64,000 bases of DNA from Terrirubrum flagellatum (GCF_022059845.1 NZ_CP091851.1:496001-560000); one strand, 5' to 3'. Shown: positions 47,978 to 57,699, counted from the first letter of the stretch. Made by a program: numbers and translations. The notes: generated by a model from the letters alone, not told the origin.

Positions 47978-48012
47978 GGGCCGGCCGGGCGTTGCGCCTG
48001 GGCGCTCAGGGG
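47918..48012 (+). promoter_or_regulatory. Attenuator with alternative pairings in the leuA leader
   Basis: Three segments can pair in two exclusive ways. A: AGGGGCGGCT (47918-47927). B: AGCCGCCCCTGAG (47966-47978). C: CTCAGGGG (48005-48012). A pairs perfectly with B over 10 bases, and B pairs perfectly with C over 8. A ribosome stalled on the Leu codons would block A and free B for C. No U-tract follows C, so the final switch may act on translation of leuA or use a Rho-type stop. Confidence 0.6.
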
Positions 48013-48091
48013 ACGCGAAACGAACCCGAAGCCCATTCAAGCGCGCCATCATGATCCCGGATCGGGCGCGAAAGACCGAAGGATCAAATCC

Positions 48092-49639
<1,548 letters not shown>

Positions 49640-49659
49640 CCCGACGTCAGTCTCTCGCG

Positions 49660-49687
49660 GAGGGGCGGCCTCATGGCCGCCCTTCTT
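49660..49687 (+). terminator. Rho-independent terminator after leuA
   Basis: Stem AGGGGCGGCC/GGCCGCCCT with a TCAT loop at 49660-49683, followed by TCTTGC. The T-run is short. Confidence 0.7.
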
Positions 49688-49779
49688 GCATAGGAGCATA
49701 AGGTCCTGAGAGTGTGCGCTCGCGCACAGGGCGCGCGGCCGCGCATCGTCATGATCCCGGCCCTACGCGAGAGGAGCCG

Positions 49780-51006
49780 ATGGACCCGCGCAGAAATCGA
49801 GGTCCCGTGATCGAGCGGGCGAACGAGCCCGGGCTACCGCGCGGCCTCGTGCGGATCGTTGTCGTGGTCGCGCTGGGCTGGCTCGCCTACGCGACCGGCT
49901 ATTTGCCCGACACGTCGTCGATCGAGCGCGGCTGGACGGAGGTGTCGTCAGAGGTTGAGAAGATGTGGGCCTCCGCGACCTCGCCATCGACTCCGACGCC
50001 TGCGCCTTCGCGGCCAACGCAAACCTCGTCCGTGCGTCCGCCGTCGCCGCCGATCTCCGTCCCGTCGCCGCCAGTTGCGCAGCCGACAACTGCTCCGCCG
50101 CCCTCCAAGTCGGACAAGGACTTCGCGGACTTTATGGCGTTCACGCGCCGCATGACGGGCATGAACAACCAGCCCGGCGCGAAGCCGCCAGAGCCGCCAG
50201 CCGCGCCTGCCAGCGATCCCTTCGCGGATTCATTCAAGCGCGATGTGCTTGGCCAGCTTCCGGCGAAGCCGCCGGCTTCGGGCGACGTCGCCTCGGCCTC
50301 TCCGCCGCCGCAGAGCGCGCGGCCTACGCCGTCGCCTTCCGCTCCGACTCCGCCGGCGTCGCCCGCGCCTGACGCCACCCGCACCTCATTGTTCCCAAGG
50401 CCGCCGGGAACGCCGGCCGCGCCGTTCCCGGCTGATGCGGTCGACAAGTTCGTCTCGCAGCAGCTCGATCTGTTCAACGCCTCGCGTGATGTGCCGGCGA
50501 AGCGCGTCGCCATGGAGAAGATCATGGCGGCCGCGGAGATCGGTCATGGACCGTCGCGCGGCGTGATCGTGCGCGGCTTCCCGGCCTCGACCATTATCCG
50601 CGACGTGGTTCCGGCGAGCGACGTCGTGCGCTTCGCGCTCGATTTCATCGTGCAGAAGCGCGCCTATTCCAACGACGCCAGGCGCGATTTCGTCGCGCTG
50701 GCCCAGTGGCTCGACGGCGACGGCCGGTCGACGTTGGTCGGCGAGGCGGTGTTCGAAGCAATGCGGGATGATTCCCGTCTGCAGAGCCCCGACGCGCTCA
50801 ACGACCTGATGTCGCTGCTGTCACGCACCGATCGCGGCTGCGCCGCGCTCAGCCGTCATCTCGGCGGCGGCGATGCGGCCTGCAGCCGCGAGCTGGCGAC
50901 GGCGGCGGTGGAGCGGGCGAAGCAGGCCGGCGCGGGCGGCGTCGACGCCAGGCGCTTCCGCGACGGCGTCGATACGCTCAGGAAATCGCTTGGCGATCCG
51001 ACCTGA
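49780..51006 (+). CDS. Proline-rich membrane-anchored protein of unknown function
   Basis: 408 aa from ATG 49780, chosen because GAGGAG lies 4 bases upstream. A basic N-terminus (DPRRNRGPVIERANEPGLPRG) leads to one membrane segment at about residues 24-42 (LVRIVVVVALGWLAYATGYL). Residues about 65-220 are a low-complexity Ser/Thr/Pro/Ala region. The C-terminal half (about 220-400) is folded-looking and helical, for example VDKFVSQQLDLFNASRDVP and YSNDARRDFVALAQWLDGDG. I do not recognise the domain. A periplasmic or surface role is a guess from topology. Confidence 0.75.
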   Translation: MDPRRNRGPVIERANEPGLPRGLVRIVVVVALGWLAYATGYLPDTSSIERGWTEVSSEVEKMWASATSPSTPTPAPSRPTQTSSVRPPSPPISVPSPPVAQPTTAPPPSKSDKDFADFMAFTRRMTGMNNQPGAKPPEPPAAPASDPFADSFKRDVLGQLPAKPPASGDVASASPPPQSARPTPSPSAPTPPASPAPDATRTSLFPRPPGTPAAPFPADAVDKFVSQQLDLFNASRDVPAKRVAMEKIMAAAEIGHGPSRGVIVRGFPASTIIRDVVPASDVVRFALDFIVQKRAYSNDARRDFVALAQWLDGDGRSTLVGEAVFEAMRDDSRLQSPDALNDLMSLLSRTDRGCAALSRHLGGGDAACSRELATAAVERAKQAGAGGVDARRFRDGVDTLRKSLGDPT

Positions 51007-51090
51007 CCCTGCGCGCGGAGGCGCCCGTCCACAGCTGGCTTGAAAGGGTGTGGACAGGGCGGAGAGGCTTTGCTAGACGCCTCCCCGCAA

Positions 51091-51117
51091 CGGGCGGCTT
51101 GGCCGCCCTGTTTGTTT
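51091..51117 (+). terminator. Rho-independent terminator before tRNA-Lys
   Basis: Hairpin GGGCGGC-TT-GGCCGCCC at about 51092-51109 followed by TGTTTGTTT. It ends the proline-rich protein transcript just before the tRNA. Confidence 0.75.
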
Positions 51118-51122
51118 CGTGT

Positions 51123-51198
51123 GGGCGCATAGCTCAGTTGGTAGAGCAGGTGACTCTTAATCACCGGGTCCTAGGTTCGAGCCCTAGTGCGCCCACCA
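51123..51198 (+). tRNA. tRNA-Lys (anticodon CTT)
   Basis: 76 bases with all arms: acceptor GGGCGCA/TGCGCCC, D arm AGCTCAGTTGGTAGAGC, anticodon stem GGTGA/TCACC around loop CTCTTAA (anticodon CTT, reads AAG), T arm CTAGG-TTCGAGC-CCTAG, discriminator A and an encoded CCA. All DNA to its right looks foreign, so the 3' end of this gene is the likely integration site of that element. Confidence 0.98.
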
Positions 51199-51519
51199 CT
51201 CGAACAAACGACCTCTCTCTCAAAATAGCGTAGCGAAATCAGCCAGATAGGCGGATGGAATTGCGCGTGTAGACAAATAATTTCACATCCACGACGCGTT
51301 CATATGGGCCGATTTCAGGATTATCAGCCTATAAATACCAACAAAAACACGCCCGCACGCACCCAATCAAACAGTCTGATGGGCAAGCGATGGGCAAGCG
51401 GGCATGGCTCTTGACTCTTTTGGCGTTGAGAACAGAATAAGAACATCTCAACTGGGCGGGTTCTGACGCCCCGGCGCACGACGCGCCGGGATCGGCCCGC
51501 CGTTGCCTGGAGTGGAGTC

Positions 51520-51774
51520 ATGGGCAGCACGACATATTTCGTCGTCATCCCGTTCGCGGAGGATGAGGAGGGCGATCTCTGCGCCCTCGAACCGATCGAA
51601 GCGCGCAATCCGTCGAACGCGATCTTCAAGGCTCGAGATGTCGGTTCTCGAAACGCCGGCGCCGTCGCCTTCAGCCGCAGTGGCGATCTCAACCTTGGCG
51701 AGTTCGACGACGCGGTCATTCTCGCGCGCGTTGGCAAGGTGCCTGATGACCTCGCCGGCCTCGCAGGCGAGTGA
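51520..51774 (+). CDS. Small element protein of unknown function
   Basis: 84 aa, acidic, with GGAG upstream of ATG 51520. Sequence such as TYFVVIPFAEDEEGDLCALEPIEA suggests a small alpha/beta fold. Its stop overlaps the next start, so it heads a four-gene + strand block. No family recognised. Confidence 0.65.
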   Translation: MGSTTYFVVIPFAEDEEGDLCALEPIEARNPSNAIFKARDVGSRNAGAVAFSRSGDLNLGEFDDAVILARVGKVPDDLAGLAGE

Positions 51775-52106
51775 TGGCGAGGGCGAAGGGCGCGCTCAGC
51801 GCCGAGCAAATGAATCTGGGCTGGCCGCATCGCTGCGAGGTCCCCGTCTGCCGGACGGATTTCTCCGCCTGGTGCCGGCTGCATCGGGAACTGATTGATG
51901 CTGCGCGTCCGGACGGCCGGTCGATCATGAGCGGCTACGACGACGCCGAGACCCTGATTTATTGCTTCCCGACGCCGGAGGCCGCGGACGCCTTCCACAC
52001 GCGCTTTGGCGGCGAGAGGCATGAGATCGTCGCCGAGTATCGCGTCGACGCTCTGGGATGGCCTACGGGCCGCCTGAAGGGCTTCCGTCGGGTAGCGCGC
52101 CCGTGA
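51774..52106 (+). CDS. Element protein of unknown function
   Basis: 110 aa from ATG 51774, which overlaps the previous stop by one base (GTG 51771 is an in-frame alternative). It contains three Cys near the N-terminus (HRCEVPVCRTDFSAWC) and a region CFPTPEAADAFHTRFGGER that recalls small phage proteins which take a residue-wise sequence window. No function assigned. Overlaps the next gene's GTG start by four bases. Confidence 0.6.
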   Translation: MARAKGALSAEQMNLGWPHRCEVPVCRTDFSAWCRLHRELIDAARPDGRSIMSGYDDAETLIYCFPTPEAADAFHTRFGGERHEIVAEYRVDALGWPTGRLKGFRRVARP

Positions 52107-52510
52107 TCAGCGGCCGAGGCCCTTCGGACCCCGTGATCGAGCAGGACGATCAGCTCCTGACCTATCCCTTTGTCGTTGTTCGCGTGGGCTGCAAGGTTTG
52201 CAACAAGGTCAAGCGCTACCGACTGGCGAGGCTCGTCGAAACCTTCGGCGCCGACGCGACCATGGCGCATGTGCTCGACCGCATCACGATCAACTGCCCC
52301 TGGCGGATGGACCGCACCGTGAAGGGCCGGATCAAGAAGCCGATCACCGATGAGAAATGCGGCGCCTACTATCTCGACCTCGAAGGCCCGCGACCGCCGC
52401 CAGATGACCCCGCCGCGCCGTCCAGGCCGACGCTGGTGCATTCCGTTCCCTACGACCACTCCCAGAGCCCGCGCGAGATCAAGCGGCTCCGGCGCGCCCT
52501 GCGGGGCTGA
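52103..52510 (+). CDS. Element protein of unknown function with Cys pairs
   Basis: 135 aa from GTG 52103, whose GTGA overlaps the previous stop; a longer start at 52058 would overlap the previous gene by 49 bases. VRVGCKVCNKVKRYRLARLVETFG carries a CxxC pair and a later CPWRMDR and KCGAYYLDLEG add two Cys, so a zinc-ribbon-like site is possible. The C-terminus is proline-rich then basic. No family recognised. Confidence 0.6.
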   Translation: MISGRGPSDPVIEQDDQLLTYPFVVVRVGCKVCNKVKRYRLARLVETFGADATMAHVLDRITINCPWRMDRTVKGRIKKPITDEKCGAYYLDLEGPRPPPDDPAAPSRPTLVHSVPYDHSQSPREIKRLRRALRG

Positions 52511-52521
52511 GGAGATACGCC

Positions 52522-52815
52522 ATGCAAGATCGAGACACCGACTATGTCGTGTTCCCGCCGAAGGGTAAGCGCGCAGCCGTCGAGCGCCTGATTCCCGAGA
52601 TTATGGCCTATCTCGGCAGGGAGTTTCCGGAATGGTGTTTCGGCATCATGACGATCGTCGACGGCGAGTCGGACGAGTTCTCCGTGATCCCGATCGTCGG
52701 CTTCGTCGGCGATGCGGAGTTTGCACCGCGGAAGCCGATGCCGCCGATGCACATCGCCAAGGAGGCGAAGTACCTGCTGAAGCGGTTCGATCTCGGTGCG
52801 GCCGCGCTGAATTAA
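52522..52815 (+). CDS. Small element protein of unknown function
   Basis: 97 aa with GAGGAG upstream of ATG 52522. It starts MQDRDTDYVVFPPKGKRAAVERL; the pattern resembles a small soluble alpha/beta protein. It is the last of the + strand block; its 3' end overlaps the SRAP gene's stop on the other strand by 4 bases. Confidence 0.6.
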   Translation: MQDRDTDYVVFPPKGKRAAVERLIPEIMAYLGREFPEWCFGIMTIVDGESDEFSVIPIVGFVGDAEFAPRKPMPPMHIAKEAKYLLKRFDLGAAALN

Positions 52816-53549
52816 TCTTCAGGGTCCTTCTTCGCGCCGCGCGCGACGATTTCGAGCGCGCCGTTTGGCAACGGCTTCACCAGCTTCTGCGCCTCGGCCC
52901 ACGGAGCCGTCATCCAGATTTCGACCTCTTCCGCGGTGCGCAGGATGACAGGCATCGCCTTGGGGTGAATCGCCTTGACCTCCTTGTTGGGATCGGTGGT
53001 CAGGAAGGCGAACAGGTCCGACGTGATGCGTTCGCCCTTGAGCGAGCGCTTGCCCGTCCATTGCGGCGCCCAGAGGCCGGCGAAGAAGGCGACCGGTCGA
53101 TCGACGTCGAACGCGAACCAGATGTCGCCGCCGGCATCCTTGTTGAACTCGCTGAACGACGTGAACGGCACGACGCACCGAAACTTCGGGTCGAACCATT
53201 TTTTCCAATGCGCGCTGTCGAGGTTGCGCACATTGGTCACGCCCCGGTCGGGCTCATCCGCGAGGAGCTGCTTGAACTCCTCCTTCGACAGCGCGCGGCC
53301 TTCCTTCTTCTCGATCGCCTTGGCGCGCTTGGTCGCAGCCTGGACCTGCACGAAATTCGGCGATGGCATACCCCACCGCACCTTCGTCAGTTCGCGCAGC
53401 CCATCGCGATTCCGGATAATCGGCGCGAGAAAATCTGGATAGATGCTGGTCTGCGGCGCGAAATTGCCGATGTCATGGGCGACATCGAACTCCCGAACAA
53501 TTTCCCGGATCGCCTCGATGTTGGTTGTGAGCGAGTAGAGGTTGCACAT
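52812..53549 (-). CDS. SRAP family protein (YedK/HMCES-like)
   Basis: 245 aa. SRAP proteins use Cys2 to form a thiazolidine bond with abasic sites in single-stranded DNA, shielding them during replication. Here the start MCNLYSLTT supplies Cys2, NVRNLDSAHW (near 107) the Asn region, SFSEF the catalytic-type Glu134 (usually in a FYEW context), and AIHPKAMPVIL the His. All key residues are thus present though the Glu context is divergent. A copy on a phage-like element may protect replicating DNA from damage or from host base-removing defences (inference). Confidence 0.88.
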   Translation of the reverse strand: MCNLYSLTTNIEAIREIVREFDVAHDIGNFAPQTSIYPDFLAPIIRNRDGLRELTKVRWGMPSPNFVQVQAATKRAKAIEKKEGRALSKEEFKQLLADEPDRGVTNVRNLDSAHWKKWFDPKFRCVVPFTSFSEFNKDAGGDIWFAFDVDRPVAFFAGLWAPQWTGKRSLKGERITSDLFAFLTTDPNKEVKAIHPKAMPVILRTAEEVEIWMTAPWAEAQKLVKPLPNGALEIVARGAKKDPED

Positions 53550-53770
53550 CAGCGCGTCTGCTTTCTGGTGTCCCAGGCCGGTTCAACGCGAGCTATGCCC
53601 TTCTTCTCGCAACGCAAGCATCTGAAGCGCTGCGAAAGGCCGATCATGGTCAGATCGGTCGGCAGTCCCGCCGCCTTGACTTCGCTCGTATGGCCGCAGG
53701 GACAAATGACCCTCACGGCCGTCACCCCATTCTCGGCGAGATCCCGCACGCGCATGGGCTGGCCGGGCAT
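53549..53770 (-). CDS. Small zinc-ribbon-like element protein
   Basis: 73 aa with two CxxC-type pairs, ICPCGHTSEV and FRCLRCEKKG, spaced about 30 residues, as in zinc ribbons. Short N-terminal helix. Its stop overlaps the SRAP start and its start overlaps the stop of the gene above, so the three genes are translationally coupled. Function unknown; it may bind DNA or RNA. Confidence 0.65.
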   Translation of the reverse strand: MPGQPMRVRDLAENGVTAVRVICPCGHTSEVKAAGLPTDLTMIGLSQRFRCLRCEKKGIARVEPAWDTRKQTR

Positions 53771-54105
53771 CAGTGCAAATATCTCGGCGCGCTGCCGATC
53801 AGAGCGATGCGTCGCTCCTCCGCCGCCCGGATTGCCTGCGCGATCTGATACTGCTGGGCGACGAGGTCGATGAGATGATTGGCGCCAAACTCGTAGCCTT
53901 CGCGAACGGCCTCATCATTGTCCCATGCCTCGCACATGGCTGTCGCCGCGCTCACGATCTCCGCGCGGACGTCGTCGGCTAGGTCCCCGAACAGCCCGAG
54001 ATTGCGATCGTTCGTGATCGCTTCGCATAGGCGCTCCATGGCCTTGCGGTGTTCGTCTTGAAGGCGGTCCTGGACGGCTCTCGCGCGGCGATAGTCAGTC
54101 GGCAT
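53770..54105 (-). CDS. Helical element protein of unknown function
   Basis: 111 aa, mostly alpha-helical and charged (YRRARAVQDRLQDEHRKAMERL, EEALDNDE-type stretches). No motif recognised. It begins the small overlapping cluster that ends with the SRAP gene, and lies 126 bases from the AIPR gene's stop. Confidence 0.6.
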   Translation of the reverse strand: MPTDYRRARAVQDRLQDEHRKAMERLCEAITNDRNLGLFGDLADDVRAEIVSAATAMCEAWDNDEAVREGYEFGANHLIDLVAQQYQIAQAIRAAEERRIALIGSAPRYLH

Positions 54106-54193
54106 AGATGCGATTCTGGCCGCCCGGCCGACAAGAGTCGAGGGCTATGCAAGTCGGCGAGTTAGATTGGCGTGAGATCGTCTGTCTGTTGTG

Positions 54194-54219
54194 GCCGGGG
54201 CGGATCGCGCCGCCCCGGC
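54194..54219 (-). terminator. GC-rich hairpin after the AIPR gene
   Basis: Perfect 10-base stem GCCGGGGCGG/CCGCCCCGGC with a six-base loop, 13 bases past the AIPR stop. No U-run follows on the minus strand, so termination is only probable. Confidence 0.45.
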
Positions 54220-54231
54220 GCTGTCAGCCGC

Positions 54232-55398
54232 TCACGCGAACACGCCCTTGTTGTCAAGACGCGCATAGATCGCGGTAATCCGGAGCAGCGACGAATAGCA
54301 CGCCTTGCTCTTGCCCATGGTTTGCGGATTGTGGTCCGCGATCTCCATGTACGATTGCTTTGCCGCCTCGATGAGTTCCGCATCAGTTAGCATACCGGGC
54401 TTCTGAAGCTGCCACCCCTTTTTCCGGTCCTTCTTCACGAAGGCCGAATGAGCTGCGAGGATCGGGAAAATGACTCCGTCGGGAACCTCCACGATCTGTC
54501 CGTCTTCGCGATCAATTGATCGGATCCGCGTTCCCTTGAAGCCCTGGTGAGATTTCCACTTCTCATAGAGCTTCCAGGCCTCCGGCGCGAGCTGCAGGCA
54601 ACACTGATAGACGTCAGACGGGCCATCTTCGACAATCTTCTGGAAGAGCTTCAAACAGCGAGTCTTCTGACTGTACGTAAACACCTTGTTTGTCGGGTCG
54701 GCCTGGTCAAGCTTTCTCGTAATCTCGTCCGGGAGCAGGGCAAAAATGACTTGTATTAGCTTCTCGGTGTCGAGAAAATCTCCGTCGGCTGTGAGATCGG
54801 TCTCGGACTTGCGCAGACGCGCATGCGGGAACACTGTCTGAACGTGCGCTTCCAGATCGTCTAGCTGCCCCCTGCGGCCCGCAATTGAAATCGCGCGCAC
54901 ATCATTCTGAAAGTTGCGCGCGATCGAGATTTCCGCAATCAGGTCGTCGTCGTCCGTAACGATCAGTTCGAATTTGATACTCGGCGTTGTTCCACCCGCC
55001 GCAGCGTATTCCTCGAAATATCTGATCAGCTCGCCCTGCGTCTGAGAGCCGTTGATGATGCTGGGCCTGCGGAGTTTTATGATCTTCTCGCGGTCGTCGA
55101 CAGTAGCGTCCCGAGCGACGATCACCATGCCGCCGTTCAGGATACTGAACTGGTCGGGCTGATCACGCAGGGTCTTGCGGATGGCTTGATGAACAAGCGT
55201 TGGCGTGCGCTTCTGCTTACCCTTCGCATCGACCAGGTATTCGCGGACGTTTTCATTGTCTTCGAGGTGAAGGACCGAGGTGCTCGGCGCGTGACCGCTG
55301 TAGACTTTGCGGCCGGCGTTATCATCTTCGGGCGCGCTGATATTGCGGCAGGTGAGATAACGAAACAGGACTTCGTTTGCAGAGCCTTTAGCTTGCAT
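54232..55398 (-). CDS. AIPR family protein (abortive infection-like)
   Basis: 388 aa. The AIPR fingerprint is clear: FSILNGGMVIVARD near residues 84-97, IINGSQTQGELIRYF (INGSQT at 115-120), and ISIARNFQNDVRAI at 157-170 (usually xATNxQNxVx). Family members were first described in abortive infection against phages and also occur beside restriction genes. It is shorter than the usual 550-700 aa, mainly at the N-terminus, which begins directly in the core. GGAG lies upstream of the ATG. GC is visibly lower than in neighbours (my estimate about 54% against 64%), so it was probably acquired separately. Confidence 0.85.
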   Translation of the reverse strand: MQAKGSANEVLFRYLTCRNISAPEDDNAGRKVYSGHAPSTSVLHLEDNENVREYLVDAKGKQKRTPTLVHQAIRKTLRDQPDQFSILNGGMVIVARDATVDDREKIIKLRRPSIINGSQTQGELIRYFEEYAAAGGTTPSIKFELIVTDDDDLIAEISIARNFQNDVRAISIAGRRGQLDDLEAHVQTVFPHARLRKSETDLTADGDFLDTEKLIQVIFALLPDEITRKLDQADPTNKVFTYSQKTRCLKLFQKIVEDGPSDVYQCCLQLAPEAWKLYEKWKSHQGFKGTRIRSIDREDGQIVEVPDGVIFPILAAHSAFVKKDRKKGWQLQKPGMLTDAELIEAAKQSYMEIADHNPQTMGKSKACYSSLLRITAIYARLDNKGVFA

Positions 55399-55497
55399 CG
55401 TTCTTCTCCATCATCCGACGACCGCTGACTGTTTGGCGCGCCCACCTGGGCGACCGCAGCGAGTCGACACGATTTGGCTAAGACGGAGGCGAGCGCC

Positions 55498-55503
55498 CGT
55501 CAA
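55498..55503 (-). promoter_or_regulatory. Possible -35 element for the AIPR gene
   Basis: TTGACG on the minus strand with a weak -10 (TAGCCA) 17 bases further on. The 176-base gap before the AIPR start carries no other gene, so a separate promoter here is plausible but not proven. Confidence 0.3.
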
Positions 55504-55574
55504 GAGGGATAGAGATGGTCGGAGAGTTCAGGCCAGCCTAATGCGTAGCCAGCTTGTCAGTGTCAGCGAGCCGC

Positions 55575-55880
55575 TCATGGCCCCGCCTCGTTGACTTTGA
55601 GGTCGATATCGAAGCCGAGCACCTTTTTGAGCGCGTCGCCGGCGGCAGCAACGTTGATTATTGGCTTGGATGTGTCGGGGCAGATTGTGATCGTCCCGCG
55701 CAGCTCGGGCCTCGTGAACAGGCTCTTTGGCAGCGTGGCCGTCAGGAACATCGCCCGTTCGTCGCGGTCGATGGTCCCCTTCGTCCGGGTCAGCCGCATG
55801 TTGCCGCGGGCGTCGAACACCAACCAGAATTCGTAAACGATCGAGTCGTGCGTGGCCCTGCTGCTGCGCGGTCCTGCCAT
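55575..55880 (-). CDS. Element protein of unknown function
   Basis: 101 aa with GAGGA upstream. IVYEFWLVFDARGNMRLTRTKG and RAMFLTATLPKSLFTRPEL suggest a beta-rich small domain. No family recognised. It is the last gene of the early-type minus-strand run; the stop of the gene above lies 10 bases away. Confidence 0.6.
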   Translation of the reverse strand: MAGPRSSRATHDSIVYEFWLVFDARGNMRLTRTKGTIDRDERAMFLTATLPKSLFTRPELRGTITICPDTSKPIINVAAAGDALKKVLGFDIDLKVNEAGP

Positions 55881-55890
55881 CTAATTCTCC

Positions 55891-56187
55891 TCAGAACGGG
55901 ATATCGTCGGTGCGAACGAGCTCGGTCCATCTCACGGGTTCGTTCACTTGCGCCTCGGCGATCGCCTCAAGCACGAAGAAGGATTTGCCGGGATTCGCGC
56001 GCGCAAGCCGCCCAGCCTCCGCCCGCGCTGAGGCCTCGGAGTTGTGCCGATGCGACGGTGGAGATTTCCCGTCTGGCGACCAGACGAGATGGAAGGAGTA
56101 AGCGTCCTTCCTCTCCCCGCCGATCGACTTCAATTCTGCGATTTTGGCGCTGAGTCCGGCCCGGACCTGTTCAATAGACTTTGTCAT
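55891..56187 (-). CDS. Small element protein of unknown function
   Basis: 98 aa from ATG 56187, whose ATGA overlaps the true end of the broken DUF1643 frame; this overlap fixes the start. HLVWSPDGKSPPSHRHNSEASARAEA is polar, and the C-terminus AIAEAQVNEPVRWTELVRTDDIPF is acidic. No family recognised. Confidence 0.6.
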   Translation of the reverse strand: MTKSIEQVRAGLSAKIAELKSIGGERKDAYSFHLVWSPDGKSPPSHRHNSEASARAEAGRLARANPGKSFFVLEAIAEAQVNEPVRWTELVRTDDIPF

Positions 56188-56700
56188 GGCCTGATCCATT
56201 CGATGATGGGGCGGTCGTAGGAGAGTGTGAGCGGATGGAGCGGATGGCCGTCGCTCGCGGTGCCGAAACAATGCAGCCGCGCGCCTGCGCGCTCCGCCAT
56301 CGCTGCGATATCGGGCCAGCGGCCGTGCAGCTCCTCGGGCAGCTTCTTCAGCGATCCCCAGGCGACGATGACAATTTCGGCCTCACGCAGGACTTCCCCG
56401 ATGTGCCGATCGCAATCAGGTCCGATTGGATGCGTCGCGCGAGCAAGGCCCCCTGATGTCGCGCGAGCGCAGGGCGAACTTGTTGACGACGTCGATGCGG
56501 CTCCAGCGATGCCGCTCGGCGAATCCGAGCAGCTTCCGGATCGTGTGATCGTCGCGATCCGCGTCCGCTGTCGACGGGTTCACCATGATCACGCCTGCGC
56601 GCAGCCCGCGATGCTCAGTCATGCGCCAGAGGCGATAGCGATAGGTTCCGCAGTCCGAGATGACAGCGCCGGAAACCTCCCGGCCCCAGATGTCATGCAT
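56184..56700 (-). pseudogene. DUF1643 domain gene with a frameshift
   Basis: The first frame (MHDIWGREV ... ) carries the DUF1643 start with YRYRLWRMTEHRGLRAGVIMVNPSTADADRDD (split) and VVNKFALR, then stops early at 56416 (94 aa). In the next frame the rest continues as ATHPIGPDCDRHIGEVLREA, IVIVAWGSLKKLPEELHGRW and LSYDRPIIEWIRP, ending at 56184 with an ATGA overlap onto the next gene. Total length 517 bases is one more than a multiple of three, as for a one-base insertion near the CGCTCGCGCG run at about 56455-56464. It is either a real mutation or a sequencing error. Confidence 0.75.
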
Positions 56701-57472
56701 CAGCGGACTCCTTGATCGACACGTCCTTTGCCATCTCGTCGAACGCCGCGCGTACCCTCTGCAGGTGCTTCTCCAACGTTTGGATATGGCTGCCTAGCGA
56801 GCCGTACACTTCGTCGAGACCGATTGTCTCAATGAGCTTGATCGCGCGTCCGTAGGCCTTCGATGCCCTCCAATCTGTCAGGCTGATGCCCGACGCCTGT
56901 TCGATGGCCGCGATCTTGTCGACCTTCTCCTGAAGAATGATGGTTCGCTCACGCACTCGACGATCAAAGTCTTCGGTCATGCGCTCACGCGCATCGGCGA
57001 CACGCTGCGCGACAACGCTGTCAATCAACGCAGTGTCAATCTCGGACGACCGCCTGAGCATTGCAGCCATGAAAGATCGAGGCCATGGTTTGGGCTCTAG
57101 CTTTGGCGCGTCGACGATCTGACGAAGTCCGCCGCGCTCCTTGCCGTCGAATTCGATCAAGCCCCAGGTCGGCGGCAGATCACTTTTGTCAACGATCTCC
57201 TTTGGGGCGACGATCCACCAACGATTGCAATACTGGCAGATCTCCTCCGCCTTATGCGGCTGCGCCAGCTCGCGCTTCCAATCGCTCTTCGAGACCTTGA
57301 CCTCGAAACCATGCAATTCGAGGCCTCGGGATGGGAACAGGTTCATCGCCAAGGCGTCAGCGTAGCGATAATTGCGCGCGCCGGTGCCGTTTGCGACGTT
57401 GAGCATCAACGCCCATTCTGGCTGTGCGTAGCGCTTCTTGAGCGCGGCATAGATGGCGGGCGAGGCGATCAT
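56693..57472 (-). CDS. PD-(D/E)XK nuclease-like protein with coiled-coil tail
   Basis: 259 aa from ATG 57472, chosen because its ATGA overlaps the previous stop. The N-terminal domain has a restriction-endonuclease-like core: Asp39 in YRYADALAMN, then Glu57-x-Lys59 in ELHGFEVKVSKSDW, with PHKAEEICQYCNRWWIVAP after it, a pattern seen in MmcB-like and phage proteins. The C-terminal half (about 130-259) is long, charged and probably coiled coil (SLGSHIQTLEKHLQRVRAAF). The substrate is unknown. DNA cleavage or repair is inference. Confidence 0.65.
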   Translation of the reverse strand: MIASPAIYAALKKRYAQPEWALMLNVANGTGARNYRYADALAMNLFPSRGLELHGFEVKVSKSDWKRELAQPHKAEEICQYCNRWWIVAPKEIVDKSDLPPTWGLIEFDGKERGGLRQIVDAPKLEPKPWPRSFMAAMLRRSSEIDTALIDSVVAQRVADARERMTEDFDRRVRERTIILQEKVDKIAAIEQASGISLTDWRASKAYGRAIKLIETIGLDEVYGSLGSHIQTLEKHLQRVRAAFDEMAKDVSIKESADA

Positions 57473-57699
57473 GCCTGCTTCACGCTCCATGAGTGATCGG
57501 GGTCGCTGACGGTCTGGAAGAACTCAGCCGCCTTGGCGCAGGCCTGGCTCCGAATTTTCGCAGCACGCTGCTTCTCGGGTTCACTCATCGCGCCTTGCAT
57601 CTCGTTAAGGCGCGGGCTGAAGACCGTTTCGTGCTCGACATTGATGTCGCCGCCACGATCGTAAACCTTGAGGGTCAACGTTCCGAGCAATGCGTTCAC
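57469..57699 (-). CDS. Small element protein of unknown function
   Basis: 76 aa. The N-terminal half is beta-like (LLGTLTLKVYDRGGDINVEHETVF), the C-terminal half helical (EPEKQRAAKIRSQACAKAAE). Coupled by ATGA overlaps to both neighbours. No family recognised. Confidence 0.6.
   Translation of the reverse strand: MNALLGTLTLKVYDRGGDINVEHETVFSPRLNEMQGAMSEPEKQRAAKIRSQACAKAAEFFQTVSDPDHSWSVKQA

Noticed and set aside
51199-51519. Remnant of an integrase next to tRNA-Lys
   Set aside because: I looked for tyrosine-recombinase motifs on both strands and saw none; the direct repeat GATGGGCAAGC near 51378-51402 is too short to be meaningful.
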